From Henricia sp. BOLD:AAB3569 (taxonomy: Eukaryota; Echinodermata; Asteroidea; Spinulosida; Echinasteridae): DNA of 64,000 nt. The notes below the pieces were generated by a model. It was not told where the DNA came from and searched no databases. It was given only the letters and a program-made list of their open reading frames with translations. Within the stretch, counting starts at the first letter, position 1. Each line of letters starts with the position of its first letter. The stretch spans positions 1,488,001-1,552,000 of the forward strand of contig JBBELK010000387.1 in the NCBI GenBank assembly GCA_037783545.1, in the 5' to 3' direction. The position numbers were made by a program, and so were the translations under genes. This document shows, one piece after another, positions 10,606 to 22,700 of this stretch.

Positions 10606-11325
10606 ATGACCCCGTTCTCACTAGAGAAATCGCTTCGTTCGACGATGATTTAACGATGATTTGATGAAGAGTTTTCCTGCTGTGAACGCACGCCTCTTCA
10701 TTCGACGATGATTAGAATCGCTTCATTCAATGAAGCAAATAGCTTCATTCGATGAAGACAATTTGTAATGAGAATGCTCCCTTCATTCGACGAAGCAATT
10801 TGGCAGGCCTGGGGCCAATTTCATTAAGATGTTTAGCAGAAACGTTTGTTTAATCCAAAATTTGTTTACTTTATAAAAATGGATTAAATAGTCAAAATTG
10901 TATGTGAACCTGTGTTTTTAGCAAGAATAGCAAAACACCAGTCAATTGTAATACACGCCAGAAGATTTTGACTATTAACCCATTTTTATAAAGCATACAA
11001 ATTTTGGATTAAGCTAACTTTTCTGCTAAACAGCTACTTTTCTGCTAAACAGCAACCCCAGGTTGCACAAGCGCGTTGTGTGTCAAGCGCCCAGCAAGCG
11101 TTGTTTTTGACTCGCCACTGGAAAACCACACAGCGCGTTTAGACGCGCGACACAACCTCCCACAGCTTAATTTGATCTTCATTAGCAATCGCTTATAATG
11201 TGTACGGTACTGCTCTTCATTTGATCTTCGTTAAGTAATATGTGAATGCACTCTTAAACTAACGATGATTAACTAATCTCCGTCAAACGAAGCGATTCTT
11301 CTAGTGAGAACGGGGTTTATGCCAA
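10606..11325. mobile_element. Foldback element with a nested MITE
   Basis: The outer ends are 'ccccgttctcactagagaa', continuing 'atcgcttcgttcgacg', and a near reverse complement, 'gaagcgattcttctagtgag' then 'aacgggg', at about 11290-11318. Subterminal 'aacgatgatt' and 'cattcgatgaag' motifs are repeated in both arms. About 10812-11052 is a copy of the GGGGCCAATTTCA MITE family, so one element appears to have inserted inside another. Confidence 0.75.
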
Positions 11326-11654
11326 CATTTACATTAAAGAATAATCACATTTTCTCCTTCAAAAAATGCATTCAGTTAAACCTCGGTCACAAATGGCCTG
11401 CAGCGTGTTGGCGGCGGCCGTATTAAAGTCCCCAAAATTGACATAACCGTGCGGTGGCCAGACAGTAGAATATGCTAGCCGTGAGGCGATCTCAAGGTTT
11501 TTTGCTCGCCGCAGGGGCTTACGATTTTTATAACTTGACATTAAACCTTTTTTCCGGAAATCGCAAGGCCTTAGGCCGCAACATGTATCATTGCAAGGAC
11601 AAGGTCACTGTACGGTGGCACAGAGACCTTGCGGCGGCCTCACGACGGAGTCAG

Positions 11655-12000
11655 GTCAACTCGACCGTTTACCAACTTGACCGTTTACCAACTCGACTCG
11701 TACCAACTCGACCGCAAACCAACTCGACCGCGTACCAAACCAACTCGACAGTCACCGCCGACAGCAACCCGGGCGCCGGCAAAGACATACCGACAAACCC
11801 GCGGCCGGATGCGTGTCATTTCAGTGTGCGAGCGAGCCAACATTTACCGGCCAAATCCAGCAACGCGACACGGCTTCTCCTGTTTTGTACATGTATGGTC
11901 GAGTTTGTTTGCGGTCGAGTTGGTACGCGGTCAAGTGGTTGACTATATTTTTTTTTCCCGGTCGAGTTGGTCCGAGTCGAGTTGGTATTCGGTTGACTTG
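11655..12000. repeat. Inverted clusters of the motif ACCAACTCGACC
   Basis: From 11655 to 11750, 'accaactcgaccg' and variants repeat with short spacers. From about 11898 to 12000 the reverse complement 'cggtcgagttggt' repeats. The two clusters could fold onto each other around a GC-rich centre. No coding gene is supported, although several frames stay open because of the repeat. Confidence 0.65.
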
Positions 12001-12392
12001 ACTGACATCCAACACGACGTCCTTGCGCGGCCGCAACAGCTGTGCGGGCGCCTTGCGATTGCCTTGCAGTTGCCGTGAGGGCGCCTCGCAGTTTGTTAAC
12101 TGGCGCCTAGCCCCGCGAGCAGTGGTGCTTCGGGCATGTCGGGTGCCCACCCGAAGCGGGGCTATTGGCGCCTTGCGATCTCCTCACGGATTTTGATTTC
12201 ATGACTTGTACGATTGCCGTGCGGACCTTGTAACATTTGTAAACTTCTCAAATCTTACCAGTATTAGCGCAAAGGACAGCTCGTCCGGCGACATGCATAG
12301 TCGAGACAACTCGACTCCAAGGCTCTGGATAGGTTGTCCGTCGATCGTTGTTCATAGTATTATTCCGGCTAGCGTATTTTTTTCCCAAGCAT

Positions 12393-12785
12393 GGTCGAGG
12401 CTAGCCCTAAAGTTAGGGCTGTAAATTGCTCGCTTTTCAAATCTGACTTATTACAGTCGCAAATTCACAGCCCTAATTGAGGTATGTACGACAATACCAA
12501 GTCTCAAACTGCTCAAATCTGACAAAGTTCCACTACAAATATCGTCCGAAGCACATCAGACCGAGCATATTCACATACACCATTGCAATCCTGAGAGTCT
12601 AGTGTTTCATAAAATAACGGTAACGCTTACGGAATCGTCAATTTGGCCATCTACGATGTCTGGAAACATTGGACAAATTTCGGACAACGTTCTGAGCCGC
12701 AATTAGGGCTGTGAATTTGCGACTGTAATAAGTCAGATTTGAAAAGCGAGCAATTTACAGCCCTAACTTTAGGGCTAGGTCGAGG
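12393..12785. mobile_element. hAT-like MITE with 8-bp target duplication
   Basis: The element is 12401-12777. Its inverted ends are CTAGCCCTAAAG / CTTTAGGGCTA, and subterminal homology extends to about 75 bp ('ttgctcgcttttcaaatctg' and its complement). It is flanked by GGTCGAGG at 12393-12400 and 12778-12785. A related unoccupied sequence at 14670-14740 continues straight through ('gtcgagggcacatcgtgctc'), which serves as an empty site. An 8-bp duplication is characteristic of hAT transposons. The element carries no transposase. Confidence 0.85.
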
Positions 12786-13211
12786 GCACATCATGCTCCT
12801 GATTGGCCTAACCACATGCGTATATGTTCAAATAGTGTTGCATAAAACATGCACGTATTTGTTGATATCTGTCACTTAACACAATTAATTGTACGCTGTA
12901 CGTGTTTCGAGATTTAGAAAGGTCTTTCACATTTAATGACAAAAATTGTGTACGAGAGCAGATTCGAAATCGGAACTCTTGATTGATAGTCCTACGTTTT
13001 ACTGTTGCAACGCGATTAGGAATCTCCAAATTGTTACGTCGAAACTAGGAATATCAATTTACATGTAGTTGTGGAATTTGTAAATCTGTTGACATGCTCA
13101 CAGTCGTGATTGTTCGTGCTTTCAAGACATTATTTTCAGTTTATCTTCCACATTAGTTGTTTACTATACTTCAATCTCCACGTCTCCGGAGACGTGGTCA
13201 CGGTGGTCACG

Positions 13212-13560
13212 GACTTGCACATTGAGGGCGTTCTACGTTTCAACTTAATTCGATACCCCCCACCCCCTTCCCCCACATTCACAACCGTCTCCGCGTCGCC
13301 GCTCCTCCAGTCCAGAGACCCTCTTACCAGGAATAATCTCGGCACGAGAGGGATATTTAAAAAAAGGTAAAATAAAGTCTGGAAATAGAGGGCGTTCTAC
13401 GTTTCAACTTAATTAGATCCCCCCTCCACAACCGTCTCCGCATCGCCGCTCCTCCAGAGACCCTCTTACCTGGAATAATCTCGGCACGAGAGGGATATTT
13501 TTAAAAAAGGTAAATAAAGTCTGGAAATAGAGGGCGTTCTACGTTTCAACTTAATTAGAA
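13212..13560. repeat. Tandem duplication, about 2.3 units
   Basis: The blocks 'gggcgttctacgtttcaact', 'accgtctccgc.tcgccgct', 'aataatctcggcacgagagg' and 'aaataaagtctggaaatag' occur twice in order. A third partial unit ends near 13560. The units differ mainly by a poly-C/T segment in the first. Confidence 0.85.
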
Positions 13561-14741
13561 GTTCTCTCCTCGGTCACTTTGTACTTCGGAGATTTGTTTT
13601 ATTACGAAGTCACGGCAAACCAAAGGGCGCCGTCTCTTCGATCACATCGTCTCCGTTCGTCTTTGAAAAGGTGCTGTCGCGTGGGCCCTGTATTCTATAG
13701 TTACTCCGTTTTGTGCACAAGGTCTGAATCCGTGACCAACTTCTCAATTTTTTCCGTGTATAAAAATAACATCAACGACAACGTACCTGATTTTGACTAG
13801 CACTCGGCTTGCCTTGGGCCTTGGCTGCGAAACTGCAGTGCACATAACTTCATAAGCATAACAGGCGCCGACTTTATCCTGGAGAGTAGGAACGCGACGT
13901 CGTTGACGAAGATGAACGAATGCAAGCAGATCGTGCCAACTTAATTGTTGTTGTCTTTGATGTTAGCAGACGAGAATCTTGTTCAAAGTCCAAAAAAGCA
14001 AAGAGAACAAACATGAAACACGTGCGTTTGTTTACACAACTTGATCAAGACTGAGTGAGTGCAGCTTTTTACTAGACTGGTTCCCGTCCACATCCGTCCA
14101 CATATTCCACACAGGAGAATATAAGGACAGGTAAAGGGCGCTTCATCTTGATCTGTAATTGGTCGTCTTTGCGCGTGCGCATTGTGTTTTTTATATTTAA
14201 AAATTGGCCAAGCCCTTTGCTTTAGGCAATGTACTTTATTTACATAATTGGATATGTTCGACACGCACGGCCAAGTTACAAATGTCAATGCAAAATCTGC
14301 GCACTTACCAAAAAATAAAAAATAAAAATAACCACGTGACGGGCAGAATTCTGCCCGTCATGGCTGCCCTTTACCGATCCCTATATTTTCGCAATAAGCG
14401 AACCAATCTATAGGGATCGGGAACCAATCTAGCTTTTTACTGGTCGATTTTGTTCAGCGCCCTCAAGATTAAGAGTTTAGACTGGTTTCCGGACCTCATA
14501 TACATGCACATTGGTACACAATCGTGTTTTGTTTGTTTTTTTTTAAAGTGGAATACGAGTTCCGGAAACAACTCTAGCAACTTTGAGTGACGTCTATCAG
14601 ACTGGTTTCATATCCACGTATTATTATCCCACGTCTAAAAAAACCCCACAATGTTCTTTGTGTGCCCCTTCCGGACAGCGTATTTTTCCCCAAGGAGAGT
14701 CGAGGGCACATCGTGCTCCTAATTGGCCTAACCAGTAACCA

Positions 14742-14842
14742 CATGAGTGGTCAGCAATGCGCGCGCGCCAAATTCGTGACACGAAATACGCAGACCATAG
14801 CAAAGGCGTGAAGCTGCGTATTTCGTGACACGAGAGCAGCTT
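14742..14842. mobile_element. MITE copy, 'aatgcgcgcgcgccaaattc' family (partial)
   Basis: Carries 'cagcaatgcgcgcgcgccaa', 'attcgtg.cacgaaatacgcag' and the complementary 'ctgcgtatttcgtgacacgag'. It matches the intact palindromic copy at 28866-29010 and the half copy at 19405-19495. It lies just beside the unoccupied hAT target described for 12393-12785. Confidence 0.7.
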
Positions 14843-15465
14843 CGAACTCGCAACTCTTGATATAGTCCTTCGTTTTACCATAGACTACTCGCTAAACCTA
14901 CTCGTTTTCTTTCTTTTTTTAACAACTCCTGAGGGCGCTGTATAGAGAATATTCATATTAGTTTGAACCAATCAGAAGCAGAGAAAATTCTCAATACCCT
15001 CAAAAGGGTGCACCCCTAAAATAGGCAGAGATCCGTGCACCGAGCTCATGAATTTGTTGTATGCCGCAAATTCTTCTTTATTCGAGTTGCGAACTGAATG
15101 AGTCTGGTCTTGTGTAGAATATGGCCATCGCCGTGATGTGTGGTATTTTTTCTTCCAACTATAAACATTTTGGACCATGTAGCTCCTAAAAGTGGCCCTA
15201 GTTTTGCCGAGTAGCGTATGTGCCTTTGTTCCAAAATGGATGCTCAAATTTAGCGGGGCGGCAGTGCTCCATTAAACGGCTTGATAAGAGACCAGCATAC
15301 TGCAGATCAGAGCGCGCGACTTGTGAAATTATTTTTCCAAACGACATTATAGACAGAGGATTCTGTGCCTTCTGATTGGTGCATTGTAAATGAATATTCA
15401 TACGATGGCGCCTTCAAGGAGTTGTTTAAATAAAGGAATAAAGGAACCAAATTGAGAGAATCTTG

Positions 15466-15546
15466 TGAGTCACTTGGTGGTCTATAAGTGGTAAAGCGTT
15501 GGACTATCAAGCGAAAGGACCCGAGTTCAATCCTCACTCTGGTTAT
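15466..15546 (+). repeat. tRNA-like sequence, probably a tRNA pseudogene or SINE head
   Basis: Shows a D-arm-like 'tggtctataagtggtaaagc' and a T-arm/B-box-like 'gagttcaatcctc' at tRNA spacing. The anticodon stem is poorly paired and the acceptor ends do not pair well, so a functional tRNA is unlikely. Confidence 0.45.
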
Positions 15547-16090
15547 ACTGTACATGTATTTGTTTCCCTTTTGTCTATGGCACGTAACTGTACATCCGAG
15601 GACAAGATAATCAGCCGATAATTAAGACTGCATAATTATAATGTTTAAATTAATTTAATAAACGTCTTTCATGTATTACGTTCATATCCAGTTATATATT
15701 TAATTCAACTGTCTGAAAGGAGTCAGCCACAACATTGTACTAGTTAGTTCCCTTTAACTGTATCAGTAATCAGTGTAATTACAATACATTTTATTTCCAT
15801 TTATTTGGAATTTAATTTAAATTTATTGTATTTTCCAACATTTCCATCAAAGATTATGCAGACAAATACATGTATGCAGACTGCATTTTTAAAAATTATT
15901 AATTCGTCGATAATTCTAAACAATTGTTTCATTTCCCGTTGATAATACCAAATAACGATTTTATACCAAAATGTTCCCTCCACCAAACAGAAATAAAGAG
16001 CGCCCTCACAGACGGGTTTGTCACTGATATTCCAAAAGTGAGGCGGTTTTGAATTTGTTTCTTCGAGATTCTGGGAGTTTTTTCTTCTTT

Positions 16091-16566
16091 AAAGGTAGAA
16101 TACATGATTGGTATCTCGAGGAATCAGAAATATTCACAGATTTACACATAACTTACACAATATAAACACGATGACGGTAGAAAACTTCCCCTGAAATGGT
16201 TTTGTCTGAAGTGCTGTAGTCTTTGAGAAATGAGCAAAAACAATTATTTTTCGTCTCGCGAGACGTAAATTCATTTCGCCCTGAAGCACTTCACCCAAAG
16301 GCCATTCCGCCCCCAAACCACTTCAAGTTCGTCCAAACACTACCTTGCCCAAATGCCACTTTGCCCCAAAACAACTTCGTGCACAGGCCGTGGTTCAGGG
16401 CTAAGTGGTTTTGGGGCGAAGTGACTGTAAACAATTTGTTGACTGTTTTCTCAAAAGTTAGACGAAGTACGGAGCTGATTTTTGCTCAGGTTGGTTTTAA
16501 TCATGTATATCTTCAATCACACAGGGGGATGAAACTATTTGTAACGGTTTACCAATCATGTAGACT
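16091..16566. mobile_element. MITE family with 'ttcgcccc' internal repeats, copy 1
   Basis: Ends are 'aaaggtagaatacatgattg' and a near complement, 'accaatcatgtagac'. Internally it has 'cgtctcgcgagacg', a palindrome, and a degenerate simple repeat of 'cacttcgcccca'/'gaagtgg'. Other copies are 33917-34420 (opposite orientation), 51335-51605 (truncated) and 52246-52712. The internal repeat differs in length and register between copies. Confidence 0.8.
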
Positions 16567-16753
16567 ACATTTAAACAGCATTTCTTCAAGTTTCCTTCAG
16601 GCTTACGAGCTACAATATCATAGTCACTTTCAAAAAATCCTTGGTTTCAGAACAAAATAAACTAAAAGTTGCATTTTCCTTCCCTTTTACGGGTCAAGCA
16701 AATTGACATGAAATCAAATAACTGTGCTAAATCTAGCGTGGTAAAGATGTGAC

Positions 16754-19700
16754 TCATTTCATAGAACAGTCGTTGGCCATATTTTGGTCTTCTGAACGTT
16801 CTTTACATCCGGGTTCATACATAGGTAGATCCTGTAAAAAAAAGTAAAATATCATTAAAAAATCCTTCGTTACATATACTAAAATAATTACAAATTTTTA
16901 CCGTTTAATTCGTCATTTCAATGTTCTTATTAAACCATGAGCTCACAGGAGCAAGAAATCCAAGCATTGTTGCACCAAGGTATACTGTTTTCAACAGTAT
17001 GCATGGGGACTGGGCATAAATTGATCATATTGAGTGAGCACAATCCTTTATCAAGGTGTCTATCAAATATCTTTTACCTTCAACAATTTTCCTGCATTAA
17101 AAAACCCTGGAATTAACGCCATTTGTTTTGTATACAAACACGCGCGTGCCTGCCAGACAATCTAAGTTTGCCGTGGAACATCTTATCCAAGCTTTCAATG
17201 GGGCTTAAAGGTGCACTTATAATTTATTTGGCTCTCTCAAAAAAGAAATTTGTGAACTTGAATTTTTTTGGCCGAAACGGACTGTGTTAAAAAATATAGC
17301 CCAGGTGTAACAAAATACATAATTTTACCTCGAGATCAGGAATTTCCTTTGTAGGGGTACCTTTCCTAGTTTTCCGATATCCAAACGGCCAAGTGCAGAC
17401 ACACCATTTAGGCATCGACACATACAACTTGGGATCAACTGATCCAGGCTGGTTTCCGCCTGGAGTGGAGAATAAAATATATTGTTAAAGCCCGTAGGCC
17501 TATACAAGATTTGCAGTGCCCCAAAATTGTAACCATTTGACCAGAACAATCTTACTCAAATGGAAGATAGAAGTGGTTCCAACTGTCAATGCAGTGATTT
17601 CACCCGAGATGATATCTTTTTGTAAGGGCGTGTTTGTTTCGGACGGATCTAGATTCAGATCGGCGCATATACAAGGTGAACTCGTTCACTTCGCGCACAT
17701 CCTGATCGAGATCTGTGATCTGTGGAATCCTTCTCGTTCAGCGCTAGATCCAAAATGGCGACGTAAACATCGCGAAGATTTTTGTGAGTAAAACCGTGTC
17801 GTTTCAATTTTCAGATGCAACACACGATGCAAACAAATTTAGAATGCTTGTTTATTTACGACGAATGTCGTGGGTGAAATTTGGAACAGAAATTTGACAA
17901 ATTTGGTAAATAAATTGCAATTAACGTGATTTGAGATCCGAGTTGAGAGCAGTTTCGTTTGTTTCTGCACGGTAAAACAACCCGGGATCTGGATTCGGAT
18001 CTGTCATGAAACAAACACGCCCTGAGAAAATGGCAATTGAAGATGAATTTATATAATGTATTTGCACCCCTGGGCACCCTTGTATGAACTAAACTAGGTC
18101 CCTGACTACCGTGTTACAATTATGGTTACAATATAGCAAGGGACCAGCCTAAATAGGACAGTGGCTTTGCACAATTTCTTGAAAGAATACACAGTTTTTC
18201 ATTAATCCTCTGAATGAAGATGAGGTACTAAGCTGACTTATACACAGGTTGGTTTTTATGGCGATTGCCTCTATTTTGTGTACGTTTTAAAAATTACCAT
18301 GCGAAAACTTACCAAATATCAACGTACTAACAACCCCAACGAAAATAGTCAGGAGACATGTGAGGGTTGGGTACCAGACGCGTGAAACGGAGTACAGAGG
18401 TCCAAAGAATGGTCTGTTAAAAAAGAAACCAAGAATACAAAATCATAGAAACGTTTTGTCAACTTATTTTTCAATTTCCTGATTTTGCAAATTAGTTATT
18501 AACATTATTTTCCTGCCAGCCAAAATTCTTATGAAATAAATATAGTCGAACTTAAGTAATTTAAAGTAAAAATGGTGCCTCAGAATTGTTGAGTAGGCCT
18601 AATAGTAATTTGGGTTTACTACTTAAACAGCTAGTATCCCCCATCCACATTTTTTTCCTTTTTATCACGGAGGTGTACGTTTCTACAACACCATTACAAC
18701 ATGTTTTCCCGCCAAAAAGCGACAGAGGAAACACAAATAAACAGATTGGACAGGCCAACGGTCCAGAGGGCGCACTGTGCGCTGCGCGTTGCAGACCGAG
18801 CACGGGAGGTCAGATTTGGGCAAGTCTACGCCTTGAATTATTGGTGAACCGCCATAATTCGAAATATTGACAGTAATTGTTCAAAAGTTGGTCGATTTTT
18901 TTAGTTGATGTCTCATTTGAAAGCGAATAATGTTTCTAGAAAATTTGGCATATCAATTCAAAATAACCTTTTATTTTTCGAGGTGCCACATCCAAAACGC
19001 ACGGACTGTATATCTACATAAAAACTGCACTGTTGCACTTTTACAATTTTATAAAATTGTGACAAGTTTTATTAATGAATTTCTTCATGGCAATCCATAC
19101 TGGGACCACTGACTTTCGCCAACCTCGGATTTGGCAAAAAGGGACGTCTTTTAACAAACCTTGTATATTCTGGTTCGCTTGATACGTTGTAAGCGTCTAT
19201 GGACACTATTTTTTGTCCGTTAGTATTGTAGACCATTGGCGTTGTTCCGATGGTTTGGTTCACGTCCATGCATTCCGCGGTTGACAACGGGAGATCTGCG
19301 TTTGTGGTCCCACCATAGATAATGTTACCAACACCAAGCCAGATGCCCACAGTTGCTCCGATCAAGTACGAAGCAAACGCAGCCTGATAAAAAGACAATC
19401 ATCGTTAAAGGCATAGGCTCGTCAATGCGCGCGAGTCCAAATTCGTGCCACGAAATACGCAGCTCCATGCCTTTGCTATGGAGCTCACGCCCTGGTAAAA
19501 ATATGTGTGTGCACACGCAATTATATAAATCGTTTTCTTTTAAAAATATATGTCGGGTGGAATCATTCTATTGGACAGTTGGAACCACTTCTAACTTCCA
19601 TTTGAGTAAGGTTTCCCGGTCAAAAAGTTGATGAGATTGTTTGGACATTACAAATCCTGTATTTGGCTTTAACGAATAAAATTGAAAGGGCCGACATATT

Positions 19701-22700
19701 TCTTTTTTTGCGACGCAAACGCGCATACCTTTGCTCCACATCTAGGGTAGAGCGCCCCCAACAGATAAAGAGCCAGGACTGGTCCGTGTGACGCTCCGCC
19801 TATGGCGAACATCGTCTAAAATAAGAAGTTAGTATTATTGTGTTAGTTTACAGCTTACTCTGTTCAAGATTTAAATTATTATTATTATTATTATTATTTC
19901 TTTCTGGTATTCATGATTCCTCAATAGTGCTCATTGCACTGTCACTCGTAAGCGTGATGAAACCCATGAAGAATTAGAATTAGAAATGGCCAGAGACACC
20001 GGGGAATCCCCTTGCTCTTTACGAAAGAATGCTCTGGGATCTTTAGAGTGCGTTACAAATTACCTAACACACTGGACCAACGGCTTTACATCCCTTCCGA
20101 AGGATGGAGCAAGTGTGGTTGAGTGCCTTGCCCAAGGGCACAGGTACCGCAGCCGTATTCGAACCCGCAACCCCAAGTTTTCACCCATGATTGCGAGTCA
20201 ATGGCCCTATATAACCACTCGGCCACGGTACGACTAGAAACATTGTAATTATTTTTTAAATAATAGACATCAAACACAATGACGTCGCAATTACGTCACA
20301 GTTTGTGTACATGTGCGTTTTTCTATGGCCGTTTGGTTTCCCTTAGATCTATGCACAAAACCATACCACGCGTCTATCGCGCAATAAAATAAACAAAACA
20401 TAAATTTAAAAAATATAAAATATGTTTGACTTTCTCATACTTACTGGAGTCACACTGCCTATATGGGGCATCAGAAATGCCATACCAAGCGTTGCCAACG
20501 AAACAACGGCCGCTGAAATAAAATAAATTTGAAACGAGTAAAATGAGTTCTGCATTAGGTTTGCAACCCGACACATCTTGTCATAATAGATCGTATCAAA
20601 TAGCTGCCATCTTGTAGGGCGGTTTATTTCTTCAGTGAGGACATGCATTGTTGCACATTTACCAATTTAAAGGAGCGTGTCCAGACCACATTTTTGAGCC
20701 CACCATTTTTCCCATGGGTGTTAAGATTTTGATACCATATCATTTGTCATATTTTTCTCATTATTCTGAGATTTCGCGTTCTCAATCCGTACATTTTTAA
20801 GGAACCACCAATGTTTTGTAAACTAATTTTTTCCAGTTACATAAAGCAGTGCAGTGACTACATCAACCTTTTTGCTTCCACAACCAAACTGGAGATTGAC
20901 TATGCCCCTCGGCTTCCGCCTCGGGGCATAGTCATGGCTTCGAGATCACCTTGGGCCTATAATCTTAACTTAGCATGCCCCTCATTGCAGTCAATATTTG
21001 TATATTATATCTGATGAGATATAATATCAGATATGCCTAATATACCTAATATGGAGAAAACATGAACATAAAATTCCGGGTCGAATTTGTTTTGAAATTT
21101 TGGAAAAGATTAGTTCGAGTGTTATATTTTTGTGAAATTGTGAGCAGTTTAACAAACTTACCAATGCCCTTTAACACGAGGGTATAATTAGCGTCGTTGA
21201 CGATTTTCCAGTACGGTTTCACGATATGTTCACCCATTAAAGCAGCCACGCCGTTGAAAACCGAAGAAAGAGTACTGACAAAAAGTAAAATCAAAAACCT
21301 AACATAGAGTTGTACATAATTGCTGTTTTCATATCAAAATATCGAAAATGCTACAAAATAAATAAAAAAAAGAAGCATGGATAATCACGTAATGCTACGA
21401 ATATGCTAAATCGGTGATATATACATGTACACATATGCGCCAATTTATTAGGTAAATATACCGTATCGAATAGCCGCCATTTCGTGGGGCACCTTTTGTT
21501 ACTAAAACTGTTCAACAATGGAAGCACAATATGTGCAACCATGCATGCATGTCCTCAAGGAACATAGAAACTGCCCCACGAAATGGCGGCTGTTCGATAC
21601 GGTCTATAGAACTGCGGTCGATTTTCTTTAATACGAGCACGGTTATACCGAGATTCTGTTCTAACGAGCACATTTCCTCAATCCGATAAAAGTATGCACA
21701 TTTCAACGAGGTATCGGCTTATGTGTAAATTGTGCGCCGTCCAATATGTGCCGTCTAAATAATTACCTCAATGCAGCTCCGAATATGCCAGACAGCAAAA
21801 TACCAGCGACGCCTGGTGCCCCTTGAAATATCTCGATGATGAAATACGGCAGTATCTACAGGAAATACCAGTGTTTATATTTCAGTTATTTCCACGCTAT
21901 ATGTTTGTATAGGCTCAAATAGACAGCCGAAGTGTGACGTGTGCAATGGTAATTGGCTCTAAACATCATGGCCGTCTAAAAAGTACCATTGCAAAAGCAC
22001 AGGGACACGGTTCATTGATTTTTAGTGTAGAGCCATTGCCTAGGCAACTTAACAAAATAATTATTTCCGCTTTGGCGTGCCATAGTATGGACACAGTAAT
22101 GGCGGATATGATAGTTGTTGACGTCACGCGTATGGCACGCCAAATTCAACACTGATAATTTTGCGCCATCAACCCTTAAAAACAAGTCTCAAAATTTGTA
22201 AAAACTTGCCAACAAAAGCACGGTATGCCAGTCGCAAACAGTCTATCAACATTTTAAAAGTCATGCCAACTTTTTTTCTTGCGCAACATTTGCGAAAATA
22301 TACTCCAACATTAAATTATCAGTGTTGAATTATTTTCGCATTTGGCGTGCCATGGTATGGACACAGTTATGGCGGATAGCAACCGGTTGTCAAGAAAGTG
22401 AAACCCAAAAATATAATTGTTAGGTTAGAACAAAATCCATTTTCTGAAAAAAATTATTTAAAGGGCTGTGACATGCTTAACAACTTTGTGCCTAAGCTTT
22501 GCTTCATAATGACGGGAAACTTGTTCAGCAAGACATACTTTGTTCGTTTGGATGTAAAATCAATAAAAGGTGGCCTTTTTCAACTTTGAAGATTTCACTG
22601 CAATAAATCACAGACAGAGGGCGCTGTTTTGAGTGCATCACATAAGGAAGACAGAAGGGAAAAGTTAGGAAAAAACATAAGACTTTAAGTTGGACTTGTG

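Noticed and set aside
11472-12150. Overlapping frames of 109-156 codons on both strands
   Set aside because: They arise from GC-rich inverted 'accaactcgaccg' clusters that lack stops. No domain or splice support.
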